A DNA stretch of 64,000 bases from Eutrophocola sp964503965. Its GTDB lineage: Bacteria; Pseudomonadota; Gammaproteobacteria; Pseudomonadales; Pseudohongiellaceae. Numbering within the stretch: position 1 is the stretch's first letter; each line of letters starts with the position of its first letter. The stretch covers positions 12,527 through 76,526 of the forward strand of contig CAZDCK010000011.1 of the NCBI GenBank assembly GCA_964503965.1, given 5' to 3'. The notes below the pieces were generated by a model. That model saw only the letters and a list, made by a program, of their open reading frames with translations, ran no database searches and was not told the DNA's origin. Shown piece after piece: positions 1 to 8,778 of this stretch. The position numbers were made by a program, and so were the translations under genes.

Positions 1-712
1 CATTGCGCCAGTTATACTCGGTGCAGTTGTACTCCAGCAGAACAGAATCAGGCACTTTCTGCATCCAGACAGTGACGCTTTCCGGTTGCCGGTACATCAC
101 GGGATCGGTCACCGTAATGATATTCTGGAGAATCAACTCATCGTCTGCGACACTCGATTTCTGCCTTTCTCCCAGGGGCAAGTCTGCTGCGGGTATCAGT
201 GACAGGTGCTCACTGATCATGACCTGGTCACTATGCACCCATTTGTCCACTTCCCAGGCTTTGACCTTGGCGGTATCGATCTCAAGAACATCCCTGCCAT
301 CTTCCGTACGCCAATGACCCACCGAATAACCGTTGCGTGTATGAGGCTGATCAGCAGGAATTGCCCGACCATCCAGGTAGACACGCCTGACCTCTGACTG
401 AAATTCCGAGATTAGCGTAATGCGCTCTTCTGTCTGAATGATGTCCAGGGGATATCCAGCAATACCGAACATGGATTCCGGCATTCCGGAATTTACGCAA
501 AAAGCCCCTCGTTCCGGAGCATTAGCGGGCAGTTCATTGCGAAAGGCCTCTATGATGGCTTGCCCCTGCTCTGACAGTTCCGGATCTCCGGGAGCGCCAA
601 ACAGGCCTCCCGGCCTATCATGTTGAAGCAGTACCCATACACCGGTCAGGTCAGCGGCTTGTACCGGAACATTGATTAACATGGCAACCAGGAGGAGATA
701 GTTGATTTTCAT
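1..712 (-). CDS. Secreted protein of unknown function, C-terminus beyond the window
   Basis: Reading the minus strand from an ATG at 712 gives 237 codons with no stop before the window edge, so the 3' end is missing. The product starts with a clear Sec signal peptide (KINYLLLVAMLINVPVQAA), followed by a segment containing GYSVGHWRTEDGRDVLEID. A GHS(V/I)GxWEGDTLVVDT-type motif of this kind recurs in uncharacterised periplasmic proteins of Gammaproteobacteria and Acidobacteria. No catalytic motif is recognised. It is divergent from the serine hydrolase at 870, with about 157 bp between them. Location is inferred to be periplasmic; function is unknown. Confidence 0.75.
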   Translation of the reverse strand, partial: MKINYLLLVAMLINVPVQAADLTGVWVLLQHDRPGGLFGAPGDPELSEQGQAIIEAFRNELPANAPERGAFCVNSGMPESMFGIAGYPLDIIQTEERITLISEFQSEVRRVYLDGRAIPADQPHTRNGYSVGHWRTEDGRDVLEIDTAKVKAWEVDKWVHSDQVMISEHLSLIPAADLPLGERQKSSVADDELILQNIITVTDPVMYRQPESVTVWMQKVPDSVLLEYNCTEYNWRN

Positions 713-869
713 AAGCTCACTTTCAATGACATTTCTTTGACGACATTATCCTGACCAACAGGGGCCAAGTGCAACATAAGAATGCTCCACAAATATTCCA
801 TGAAGATGGATCTTTTTAGTATGGCGGATTATTCTTGAAGGTCATCCATTCAAGCCCGGGGCTGATTCC

Positions 870-2090
870 ATGACTACGACCAGACTGATTTCACCTATTG
901 CGATCTTCCTGCTTGCGATAACAGGCCTGCCTGCCCAGTTATCAGCCCAGGAAGTCAGGCCAGAGCGGGTAGGGCTGTCCTCGGAAAGACTTTCCCGTAT
1001 TGAAACGCTGATGCAGCGTCATATCGACAACAATGGGTTTTCAGGGGCCGTTACCCTTGTCGCCCGCAACAACAAGGTTGCCTGGCTCCATTCCCAGGGA
1101 CTGATGGATATAGCGTCCGGTAGACCCATGCAGAAAGATTCTGTATTTCGCATCATGTCCATGACAAAACCCATCGTCGCCTTTTCCATCATGATGATGA
1201 TGGAGGAAGGCCTGGTCAGGCTCGATGACCCAGTCTCCCGCTTCATTCCTAAACTTGGCGGCTTGAGGGTTGCCTCAGCGACCAATCCTAACGGGGTCAA
1301 GGCAGAGAGGGAGTTTACCGTCAAGGACTTGCTCACCCACACCTCGGGACTGATGAGCGGACCTCAAAGCAACAGAGCCGTCTCTGTTGAATTTACACCA
1401 AAGGCCACACTGGCAAATGTTCTGCCTCAACTCGGTACCGCTCCCCTGGAATTCCAGCCCGGCTCACGCTGGGCCTACAGCCCCATGTTCGGTTTTGATG
1501 TGCTGGCCCGAATTGTTGAAATCAGTTCAGGACTTGATTTTGGCAGCTTTGTTCAGCAGCGCATTTTCGACCCCCTGAATATGGATGACACTTATTTCTA
1601 CAGGAATACTGCCCATCCCAACCTAACTACACTTTATCGCATCGAGAATGGTGAACTTGTCGAGAATCCGGATATGCCCTTCATCAATGGCGCCTACTTC
1701 TCCGGTGGTGGCGGACTCTTCAGCACGGCTGAAGATTACCTGCAGTTCGCCTTGGTACTGCTCAATGATGGTGAGTTAAACGGAGAACGCCTGCTTGGGC
1801 GACGTACCATGGAGATCATGCGATCGGCCTTTATAGAGGATTCCCTGCCAGGCAGAAATCCCGGGGAAGGCTATGGCCTGGGAGTCAGGGTCATCACCGA
1901 TGCCGTGGCCAATCATACCTGGCTGTCTACCGGCAGTTTTGGCTGGAGCGGCGCGTTCAATACCCACTTCTTCGTTGATCCGGAGGAAGAGATCGTTGGT
2001 ATCTACATGACCCAGGTCACCGGCTTTCCGGGTGCATTTACACTGATGGATGACTTTGAAACGGCCGTGATGCAAGCCATTGTCGAATAG
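870..2090 (+). CDS. Secreted serine hydrolase, beta-lactamase class C / esterase family
   Basis: The 406-residue product begins with a signal peptide (about residues 1-26, ending in LSAQ). It shows the serine beta-lactamase-like fold signatures SMTK (nucleophile Ser97, base Lys100), HTSGL near 157-161 and a Tyr-Ser-Pro at 203-205 where true class C enzymes have YxN. The C-terminal GSFGWSGAFNT segment sits where the KTG/HxG strand is expected. The family contains periplasmic esterases, D-aminopeptidases and penicillin-binding relatives. The YSP variant and the missing KTG argue for an esterase or peptidase rather than a resistance enzyme, but the substrate cannot be read from sequence. The next gene starts 56 bp downstream in the same direction. 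Confidence 0.85.
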   Translation: MTTTRLISPIAIFLLAITGLPAQLSAQEVRPERVGLSSERLSRIETLMQRHIDNNGFSGAVTLVARNNKVAWLHSQGLMDIASGRPMQKDSVFRIMSMTKPIVAFSIMMMMEEGLVRLDDPVSRFIPKLGGLRVASATNPNGVKAEREFTVKDLLTHTSGLMSGPQSNRAVSVEFTPKATLANVLPQLGTAPLEFQPGSRWAYSPMFGFDVLARIVEISSGLDFGSFVQQRIFDPLNMDDTYFYRNTAHPNLTTLYRIENGELVENPDMPFINGAYFSGGGGLFSTAEDYLQFALVLLNDGELNGERLLGRRTMEIMRSAFIEDSLPGRNPGEGYGLGVRVITDAVANHTWLSTGSFGWSGAFNTHFFVDPEEEIVGIYMTQVTGFPGAFTLMDDFETAVMQAIVE

Positions 2091-2146
2091 GGGTCTGACA
2101 GGCAGATTCATGAGAGGACACACAAACATTACAGGGAGATGTAGCC

Positions 2147-3586
2147 ATGAAACCGATATTGTTCATCCACGGATATTCCTCAGAAGGACACGGCAACACT
2201 GTCGAGGAAATTTACGGCACGCTACCTGATGACCTCAGACGGGCCTTTGGTAATAAAAAGGTACTCGATCTCAACCTGAGTCGATGGATATCACTTAGTG
2301 ATGGCGTCAACCTGGACGATGTCAGCCTGGCCATGGACCGGGCATTACGGTCCCGCCACAAGGCTCTTCTGAGAGACGGTTTTCACGTGGTGATTCACAG
2401 TACCGGCGCCCTGGTTGTTCGCAACTGGATCAGGAATCATTGCCTGGATCCATCAACCTGCCCCATTGACAACATTGTTCACCTGGCAGGCGCACACTTT
2501 GGTAGCGGGCTTGCCCATATTGGATCAGGGCAGTTCGCACGCTGGGCCAGACTGCTTGCGTTGCATACTCGCAGTGGCATCCAGGTACTTGATGAACTGA
2601 TGTTCGGTTCCTGGAAATCCCTGGATCTTGCCCTGCACTTTATTAAACCTGGCGGTGATATGTTTGATGATTACGGTGTACAGGAATTCTGTATTATCGG
2701 CTCACAAACACCCAAGGCACTTCGTCATATACCTGTGCGATATATCAAGGAAGACTCCTCCGATAATACTGTTCGCACCAGTGCAGGCAATCTGAACTTC
2801 AATTACATCAGCATTACCCCCAAGCACGATGTGGATTCCCTGTCTGTGCCCAGACTGAAGAAACTCAATGAGGAGAGGCTTGAAGAGAAAACGCTGTCCG
2901 GGCGTTATTATGCGATTGATATTAGCGGGTTGAGTCGAGAAAGACGCCGTATACCATACACCATTGCCTATGAAACCGCCCACTTCGGGGAAGACATAGG
3001 GATCGTCATCGGCAGCAAAAACCGGAAGTCCATTGTCCCCCTGGTGACTACCGCCCTGTCGACACCGGTAGATGATACCGCCTATGCAAAGGTCGCTGAC
3101 AGATTTTCTGCCAACACGGAAAAGACATTCAAGCGGGCAGCCCGGCTCTCAAGCAGATTACTTGAATGGAATGTACAACAGCAGTACGAGGGGCATGCAC
3201 AACTGATTTTCAGGATCAGGGACCAGCATGGCAATGGCGTCAGGGATTTTGACATCATGTTTCGATCAAGAGGCAGCAAGGGTACGAAGCTGGAGAAGCT
3301 GATTGAAGACAGGCGTACAAACAAGAATCATGCAGGCACCAATACTTTTTATTTGCGAACACAGTCATTTCATCGCGGCAACTGGAAAGACCTGATCGGA
3401 GATTTATGCCCTGTTGATGTTGAAATAACCGGCACTGAGACACAATCCGATGAGATTGCCTATGTCCCCTTGCTGATGCGCTTTTCCGGAACACAGGCCA
3501 GGTCAGTGATCAATACATTCCAGACGACCATTATTGATATTGAGCTGGCCCGCCTCCCGACCGGGAGCGTCTTCAGGATAAAATAG
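2147..3586 (+). CDS. Alpha/beta-hydrolase (lipase-like) with a large uncharacterised C-terminal part
   Basis: The 479-residue protein has no signal peptide. Its first 200 residues look like an alpha/beta hydrolase: strand plus oxyanion loop ILFIHGYSS at 4-12, and a nucleophile elbow HSTGA with Ser85, a variant of GxSxG in which the first glycine is His. AHFGSGLAHIGSGQ follows, as in lipases that act on lipid-like acyl esters (PGAP1/LCAT-like layout). Residues about 250-479 match nothing I recognise and contain an RDQHGNGVRDFDIMF segment reminiscent of a beta-sandwich domain. A good ribosome site (AGGGAG) lies 8 nt before the ATG. The acid and His of the triad are not assigned. The substrate is unknown. 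Confidence 0.7.
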   Translation: MKPILFIHGYSSEGHGNTVEEIYGTLPDDLRRAFGNKKVLDLNLSRWISLSDGVNLDDVSLAMDRALRSRHKALLRDGFHVVIHSTGALVVRNWIRNHCLDPSTCPIDNIVHLAGAHFGSGLAHIGSGQFARWARLLALHTRSGIQVLDELMFGSWKSLDLALHFIKPGGDMFDDYGVQEFCIIGSQTPKALRHIPVRYIKEDSSDNTVRTSAGNLNFNYISITPKHDVDSLSVPRLKKLNEERLEEKTLSGRYYAIDISGLSRERRRIPYTIAYETAHFGEDIGIVIGSKNRKSIVPLVTTALSTPVDDTAYAKVADRFSANTEKTFKRAARLSSRLLEWNVQQQYEGHAQLIFRIRDQHGNGVRDFDIMFRSRGSKGTKLEKLIEDRRTNKNHAGTNTFYLRTQSFHRGNWKDLIGDLCPVDVEITGTETQSDEIAYVPLLMRFSGTQARSVINTFQTTIIDIELARLPTGSVFRIK

Positions 3587-3713
3587 GACCAGATATGTCT
3601 TAATGACCCCAATACGAAACTTGTTGGAAAGCCGTCATGGCAGGCTCCATTCCTTACCCAATTCCGTTAAGCTTTACCCAATATAGATTCAACCTGAAAA
3701 GAGGCCATAATTC

Positions 3714-4733
3714 ATGGATTTTCGTTATATCGGTAAAAGTGGACTTCGTGTCAGCCCCATCTGCATGGGCACGATGACATTCGGCAGTTGGACGGACAAG
3801 GCCGAGGCATTTCGCATACTGGATAAAAGCTATGAGCACGGCATCAACTTCTTTGATACCGCCGAGATCTATCCTGTCCCACCTCAAGCAGAAAGCGTCG
3901 GACTTACCGAAGAGATATTCGGCGAATGGATGAGAGGCAAGTCCCGGGATTCACTAATTATCGCAACCAAGGTGTCCGGCGCGGCCTCCGGTTGGATGGT
4001 GCCCGTCACTCGCCATGGACTGACAGCCCTGGATCGTCACCATATCGAAAAGGCTGTTGAAGGCAGCCTGCGTCGCCTCAATACAGATTACATTGATCTT
4101 TACCAGATTCATTGGCCAGACCCCATCACCCCTGTTGAAGAAACCATGGATGCCCTCAATCGTCTTGTTGAAGCAGGTAAGGTCAGATATGTGGGTACAT
4201 CCAATGACACAGCCTATGGCCTGACCAAAAGCAATACGGTCGCTGACTACGAAGGGTTTGTCCGCTTCCAGTCCATCCAGAACAACTTTTCTCTGCTGCA
4301 TCGGCGTTGTCTTGATGAGATTGCCAATATCTGCCGCCGTGAGAATGTATCATTACTGCCCTATTCTCCGATTGGTGGTGGTGTCTTAAGTGGCAAATAC
4401 AACATCGACCCTTTACCAGCCGACTCCCGATTTGGCGAATACATTGACGCCGAAGATCCAAGGCAACGCGCCATGGCGGATCGTTTTGTAAACCAGGCCA
4501 CACTGGCCTCTACAGCCCGATATCTTGAAATTGCTGCAGAAGCCGGCATGTCTGCTGTGACCCTGGCCACAGCGTGGAGCATGCATTTCGACTTTGTGGC
4601 CTCCACCATTATTGGAGCCCGGTCAGCCCAGCAACTGGATGAATCCCTGGCTGCACTGGATGTCTCACTGAGTGACGATGTACTCAGGGCCTGTGATGAC
4701 GTCCATAACGAGTTCCTCTATCCCATGGGCTAG
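3714..4733 (+). CDS. Aldo-keto reductase
   Basis: The 339-residue protein has the (beta/alpha)8 aldo-keto reductase pattern. The catalytic tetrad is visible: Asp48 in NFFDTAEIY, Tyr53, Lys86 in IIATKVSG and His133 in YQIHWPD. The N-terminal RYIGKSGLRVSPICMGTMTFG and the NAD(P)-binding end (STIIGARSAQQLDESLAAL) are typical of the Tas/YajO/YakC-like branch. These cytosolic enzymes reduce small carbonyl compounds with NADPH; the physiological substrate here is unknown. The ATG is preceded by AGAGG. It converges on the broken gene at 4738, with only 4 bp between the two stops. A direct repeat TTACCCAAT lies at about 3655 and 3674 in the upstream region. Confidence 0.9.
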   Translation: MDFRYIGKSGLRVSPICMGTMTFGSWTDKAEAFRILDKSYEHGINFFDTAEIYPVPPQAESVGLTEEIFGEWMRGKSRDSLIIATKVSGAASGWMVPVTRHGLTALDRHHIEKAVEGSLRRLNTDYIDLYQIHWPDPITPVEETMDALNRLVEAGKVRYVGTSNDTAYGLTKSNTVADYEGFVRFQSIQNNFSLLHRRCLDEIANICRRENVSLLPYSPIGGGVLSGKYNIDPLPADSRFGEYIDAEDPRQRAMADRFVNQATLASTARYLEIAAEAGMSAVTLATAWSMHFDFVASTIIGARSAQQLDESLAALDVSLSDDVLRACDDVHNEFLYPMG

Positions 4734-4737
4734 TCGA

Positions 4738-5323
4738 TCAAAACTGTCTTTTAAAGCCTATCCACCAGTGACATGACGGGGTTTGCCTTAAGGAGTCACC
4801 TTGCATGGCGGACAGGTCCGACAGGCTTTTGAACAGGCGTTCATCCGCCGGGTCGGTGAGGGTGGCTTCAATCAGCCAGTTGGCATCCTCAGACTTCCAG
4901 GTACTTTGCAATGTGAGACTTTCAGCCTCGACGTAGTGAGAATTGCCGGCACCCGTTCACTGAGATGGTGGCGTTCCATGTTCAGTGAAGCATCCCCTTC
5001 CCTGAATTCAATGCTGGTAGTTATCTCACGCTTACTTCCCTTGACTGGATACACACTTTTATCCAGATGATTATTAATCACCCGGGTGTATTGATACCGG
5101 GAGCGCTCAACTAACTCGGTAAGGTCATTATCTATTTCCCAGGCCCTGGTTGCCGGGTTAGGCGCCTGGAAACTTTCTTCAAGCCCCATCAATACCAGTA
5201 CGGAATGGATCGACATCTCCATTGTGTGAGTCTGGGCAGCGAGAGGTAAGCTGCCGTAGTCATTGACACGAAAAACAGGGCAATTGCCGCCTGCCTATTA
5301 TTGCGATGGTTATGGATCTTCAT
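4738..5323 (-). pseudogene. Frameshifted gene for a small secreted protein
   Basis: A coding sequence is visible on the minus strand but in three successive frames. The first starts at an ATG at 5323 behind a near-perfect ribosome site (AGGAGGTGGGT) and encodes a signal peptide (RRQAAIALFFVSMTTAAY-like). The second carries about 115 residues (ALVLMGLEESF to NMERHHLSERVPA). The third resumes at about 4900 with GNSHYVEAESLTLQSTWKS and runs to a stop at 4738. The total length of 586 nt is not a multiple of three. The parts read as one secreted protein of about 195 residues with at least two frameshifts. The family is not recognised. Assembly or sequencing error is an alternative to real decay. 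Confidence 0.6.
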
Positions 5324-5445
5324 ACCCACCTCCTTTCTGTGTATGGGCAATTAGAATAGGTGAATATAATTATCAATATAATTCGATTTATCTATTATTT
5401 AGTTAGTTTTTTTCGAACTATTGGAGAAAGACAGATATACCAGGC

Positions 5446-5484
5446 AAAAAAAATGGCAGCTCAAAAGGAGGAGATTGAGCTGCC
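5446..5484 (-). terminator. Rho-independent terminator after the hpf-like gene
   Basis: A perfect 10-bp inverted repeat (GGCAGCTCAA / TTGAGCTGCC, arms 5455-5464 and 5475-5484) with a 10-nt loop is followed, in the minus direction, by eight consecutive T. It lies about 45 nt beyond the stop of the HPF-like gene and terminates that transcript. The loop reads AAGGAGGAGA on the plus strand, probably by chance. Confidence 0.85.
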
Positions 5485-5528
5485 GTGCAGGCAATGGAAG
5501 GGAGCTTGATAGCTTTGAGTGGAGGGGT

Positions 5529-5867
5529 TTAGGTGAGGGGTAAATCTGCTTTATCCAATTGATAATTCTGCTGCTTACCGGCATTACGTCGCAGTATATG
5601 CTTCAACCGGGAGGCACAATGCTTGATCGCCAGATACATGTCATTCTGGGTAGAGCGCATAAACAGGGAGGGTTCACTGTCCAGCTTCAAAACAACCTGG
5701 CAACGCTTATCAATACCTCCATGATGACTACTGTTAATATCTTCAAGTCTGACATCCAGAAGACTGACATTTTGATAAGCATCGAGCATATCGACAAAGT
5801 TCGTTCTTACTGCGTTTTCCAGCGCCCTGGTCAGGGGGAACCCCCGTGCCTGGATGTTGATACTCAT
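5529..5867 (-). CDS. HPF/RaiA-family ribosome-associated protein
   Basis: The 112-residue product (start SINIQARGFPLTRALENAVR) fits the sigma-54-modulation / S30EA family. These are short proteins that bind the 30S decoding region and hibernate or dimerise ribosomes in starved cells. The usual beta-alpha-beta-beta-beta-alpha pattern is visible, including a basic segment (SRLKHILRRNAGK) where family members contact rRNA. The length matches short HPF or YfiA types, not the long form with a C-terminal dimerisation domain. The start ATG at 5867 has AGGAGAGA just upstream. It is a single gene with its own terminator and is divergent from the LysR regulator, without the rpoN neighbour that hpf often has. 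Confidence 0.85.
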   Translation of the reverse strand: MSINIQARGFPLTRALENAVRTNFVDMLDAYQNVSLLDVRLEDINSSHHGGIDKRCQVVLKLDSEPSLFMRSTQNDMYLAIKHCASRLKHILRRNAGKQQNYQLDKADLPLT

Positions 5868-5975
5868 GTAATCTCTCCTGTTGATCAGTTTGAAAGTATC
5901 TTAGTATAGTTATTAAAATCGTAATATTCGTATTTTTAATTTTTTTAAATCGGTTTTTCCGAACTAAAAGCGCCC

Positions 5976-6875
5976 ATGAAAATCAACTACAAACACCTGA
6001 ATTATTTCTGGCATGTCGCCAAAACCGGTAGCATTATCAATGCAAGTGAAGCACTGCATATCACACCCCAAACAATCAGCGGGCAGCTTTCACTGCTGGA
6101 AGAGTCCATCGGTGACAAGCTTTTTGAGCGTCAGGGCAGACGACTGCTTTTAAGCAACAAGGGAAAAGCGGTCTATAAATATGCTGATCGCATTTTCAGC
6201 CTTGGTGAGGAACTCAATGATTTTTTAAGAGGCAGCGACTCCGTTTCCTCGGGCGAACTGCGTGTTGGCATCATGGATGGCATTCCCAAGATCATTGCCT
6301 ACAAGATTCTATGCCCGGTTATTGACGACAAGACCATCAGCCTCACCTGTCATGAAGGCAGCTTCGAACAACTCATCGCCAAACTGGCCATTCGCGAACT
6401 GGATATGGTAATCAGCGATATGCCAGTGAACTCCGCCTACAGCATCAGGGCCTATAACCATAAACTCGGGGAAAGCCCTATGACCTGCTTTGCCATTCCA
6501 GCGCTGGCAAAGAAACTGAAACGCAATTTTCCCGACAGCCTGGACCATACGCCGGTATTACTGCCTACGAACCACAGCACAATCAGACCAGCCATCGACC
6601 AATGGTTTATGACCTCTGATATTACTCCTACAGTGGTTGGTGAATTTGATGACAGCGCCCTGCTCAAGGCATTCGGGGAAAGCGGTGCGGGTGTTTTCTT
6701 CATGCCAACGATTATTGAATCCGAGGTGCAGGAGCACTACGGGGTTTCCATTGTTGGCAGAACCGAGAATGTCAGGGAGCAATTCTTTGCCCTGACCCTG
6801 GAACGCAAACTCGATAACAGCCGGCCAATTGTGACCAGCCTGGTTGACCAGGCCATCAGCTCTGTCTTCACCTGA
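5976..6875 (+). CDS. LysR-family transcriptional regulator, NhaR-like
   Basis: The 299-residue protein opens with a LysR winged helix-turn-helix. The segment NYKHLNYFWHVAKTGSI, followed by TPQTISGQLSLLEESIG, is very close to the NhaR subgroup, which activates the Na+/H+ antiporter gene nhaA and other genes in response to sodium or alkaline pH. A periplasmic-binding-protein-like effector domain fills residues about 90-299. No nhaA lies in this window, so the target is not evident. The promoter region is very A+T-rich. It contains GTTTTTCCGAACTA at 5953-5966, 10 bp before the ATG, which resembles a copy at 5406-5420. Confidence 0.85.
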   Translation: MKINYKHLNYFWHVAKTGSIINASEALHITPQTISGQLSLLEESIGDKLFERQGRRLLLSNKGKAVYKYADRIFSLGEELNDFLRGSDSVSSGELRVGIMDGIPKIIAYKILCPVIDDKTISLTCHEGSFEQLIAKLAIRELDMVISDMPVNSAYSIRAYNHKLGESPMTCFAIPALAKKLKRNFPDSLDHTPVLLPTNHSTIRPAIDQWFMTSDITPTVVGEFDDSALLKAFGESGAGVFFMPTIIESEVQEHYGVSIVGRTENVREQFFALTLERKLDNSRPIVTSLVDQAISSVFT

Positions 6876-6950
6876 ACAGAGCATCCGGAGCCAGAGACTC
6901 CAACAAATCTCGCGATTATGGTAGGGTAGCGACCCTGAAAAGGTGACCCC

Positions 6951-7607
6951 ATGACAATGACAGACAGGCTAACTCTCAAACTTCCCGGTGGAGCCGACAA
7001 GCTCCTGCTGCACTCATGCTGCGCCCCCTGTTCTGGCGAAGTGATGGAAGCCCTGCATGCCTCAGGTATCAACTACAGTATCTTCTTCTATAACCCCAAC
7101 ATTCACCCCAAACGTGAATATGAACTGCGCAAGCAAGAAAATATCGATTTTGCGAAAAAGCATGGTATTGATTTCATTGATGCCGATTACGACACCGATA
7201 ACTGGTTTGATCGTATCAAGGGACTGGAGATGGAACCGGAACGGGGTGAACGTTGTACGAAGTGCTTCGACATGCGTTTTGAGCGAACGGCCCTGTATGC
7301 CCGTGAAAACGGTTTCCCCGTGATCTCCTCCTCACTGGGCATTTCCCGCTGGAAGAATATGAACCAGATTAATGATTGCGGACAGCGCGCAGCTTCCCGG
7401 TATGATGGCATGGTGTACTGGGATTACAACTGGCGCAAGGGCGGTGGCTCACAGCGCATGATTGAGATCAGCAAGCGGGAAGAATTTTACCAGCAGGAAT
7501 ACTGTGGTTGCGTATACTCTCTGCGTGACACCAACAAGCACCGTCTGTCCCAGGGGCGGGATCGCATTAAAATCGGCGTACAGTATTACTCGGCCGACGA
7601 CAAATAA
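6951..7607 (+). CDS. queH: Epoxyqueuosine reductase QueH
   Basis: The 218-residue protein carries the DUF208/QueH signature: vicinal cysteines in HSCCAPCSGE (Cys23, Cys24, Cys27), then FFYNPNIHPKREYELRK, a CTKC pair near residue 103 and a YCGC motif near 182. QueH converts epoxyqueuosine to queuosine in tRNA and replaces the unrelated cobalamin-dependent QueG. The cysteines bind an Fe-S cluster and a second iron. The start is the ATG at 6951, six nucleotides upstream of another in-frame ATG, with AAGGTG as ribosome site. It stands alone; no other queuosine gene is nearby. Confidence 0.92.
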   Translation: MTMTDRLTLKLPGGADKLLLHSCCAPCSGEVMEALHASGINYSIFFYNPNIHPKREYELRKQENIDFAKKHGIDFIDADYDTDNWFDRIKGLEMEPERGERCTKCFDMRFERTALYARENGFPVISSSLGISRWKNMNQINDCGQRAASRYDGMVYWDYNWRKGGGSQRMIEISKREEFYQQEYCGCVYSLRDTNKHRLSQGRDRIKIGVQYYSADDK

Positions 7608-7694
7608 TCATCCATGTAACCAGGCCAATCCAGCCTTACCTGGCAACGCGCCATCGCGGTCACCTACCCACCATAATCCAACAAGTACGTTGTT

Positions 7695-8603
7695 ATGTAT
7701 GATGTTATAGAACAGAAACTGCAGACATTCTTTGCCTCGCCACAACCTGAAGCCAGGCGTATCTTTCATGGAAGGGGCCACTGTTATCCTGGCCTGGAAC
7801 ATATCTGTGTTGACTGGTTCAGGCCTGTTGTCCTTGTTTCAGCCTGGCAGCCTATTGAAAATCCGGAGCAACTGAAACAGATGATCCAGAATGCTGCCCC
7901 AAAAGACGAGCTCAAGGCCATCGTTCTGCAGCATCGCTATATCAACCAGTCCCCTGCGGATACACTTTTTGGCGACGTGCCGGACAAAGTCGTTGTCCGG
8001 GCACAGGACCTGCGTTTCGAAGTCCGTCCGGGGAAACAGCAAAATGTCGGACTCTTTCTCGACACAGGCCCTCTGAGAGAATGGCTGAAAGCGAACAGTA
8101 AAGACTGTAATGTCCTGAACCTGTTTGCCTATACCTGCGCACTCTCTGTAGCCGCTATGGCAGGTGGCGCATCGAGCGTAACCAACGTGGACATGAGCAA
8201 ACCCAGTATTGAATGGGGCAACCAGAACCATATGCTCAATGGCCAGGGGCCCATGCCCATCAAGCGTGTCCCTTACAACCTCTTCAAATCCTGGGGGCGC
8301 ATCAGGCAGTTTGGTCGTTATGACCTGGTGATCATTGATCCGCCAAGCCAACAAAAGGGAAGCTTCAATGCCGAAAAGAACTACAAGAGTGTCGTCAAGC
8401 GCATGAAGGAACTCTGCAACCCCGGCGCCACCATCATTGCCGTCCTGAACAGCCCCTTTCTGGGTAAAGACTTCCTTTTGGAGGTTTTTGAGAAGGAATT
8501 GCCAAAGACAACCTTTGAGGAATGGATGCCGGTGGCAAAAGAATTTGAGGAGATCAATCCTGAGAAAGGATTAAAGATTGGTCGGTTTATCTATAACCGT
8601 TAA
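7695..8603 (+). CDS. Class I SAM-dependent methyltransferase (RlmI/RlmK-like)
   Basis: The 302-residue protein has the Rossmann methyltransferase core of the Methyltrans_SAM group found in the 23S rRNA cytosine-5 enzymes RlmI and RlmL/K. LNLFAYTCALSVAAMAGGA (about 137-155) is motif I. VDMSKPSIEWGNQNH is motif II with the SAM-ribose acid. LVIIDPPSQQKGSF is motif IV. An N-terminal segment of about 80 residues precedes a VGLFLDTGPLREWL element typical of the group. There is no PUA domain. Ribosomal RNA or another nucleic acid is the likely substrate. The upstream ribosome site is weak, so the start is moderately certain. Confidence 0.8.
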   Translation: MYDVIEQKLQTFFASPQPEARRIFHGRGHCYPGLEHICVDWFRPVVLVSAWQPIENPEQLKQMIQNAAPKDELKAIVLQHRYINQSPADTLFGDVPDKVVVRAQDLRFEVRPGKQQNVGLFLDTGPLREWLKANSKDCNVLNLFAYTCALSVAAMAGGASSVTNVDMSKPSIEWGNQNHMLNGQGPMPIKRVPYNLFKSWGRIRQFGRYDLVIIDPPSQQKGSFNAEKNYKSVVKRMKELCNPGATIIAVLNSPFLGKDFLLEVFEKELPKTTFEEWMPVAKEFEEINPEKGLKIGRFIYNR

Positions 8604-8721
8604 TACAAGCGTTACTAATTGCCTGACTAGAAAAAATCAGAATCGTGACATCACGTAATCTTCATACTCAACCTGGCATGTCACAGAAAATCCAGGCCTT
8701 CAAGAAATTCAGGCCAAGACA

Positions 8722-8758
8722 TAAAAAGCAGATAATGCTCCTGTTGAAAATTATCTGC
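8722..8758 (-). terminator. Rho-independent terminator of the imelysin/di-haem run
   Basis: A 9-bp inverted repeat (GCAGATAAT at 8728-8736 / ATTATCTGC at 8750-8758) is followed on the minus strand by CTTTTTAT. It lies about 20 nt past the stop of the cytochrome c peroxidase gene and closes the long minus-strand run that begins at pstS. Confidence 0.75.
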
Positions 8759-8778
8759 GCTGATTGATTCACACGACT

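Noticed and set aside
4801..5070. 89-codon plus-strand frame
   Set aside because: It is antisense to the frameshifted secreted-protein gene and has no supporting signal.
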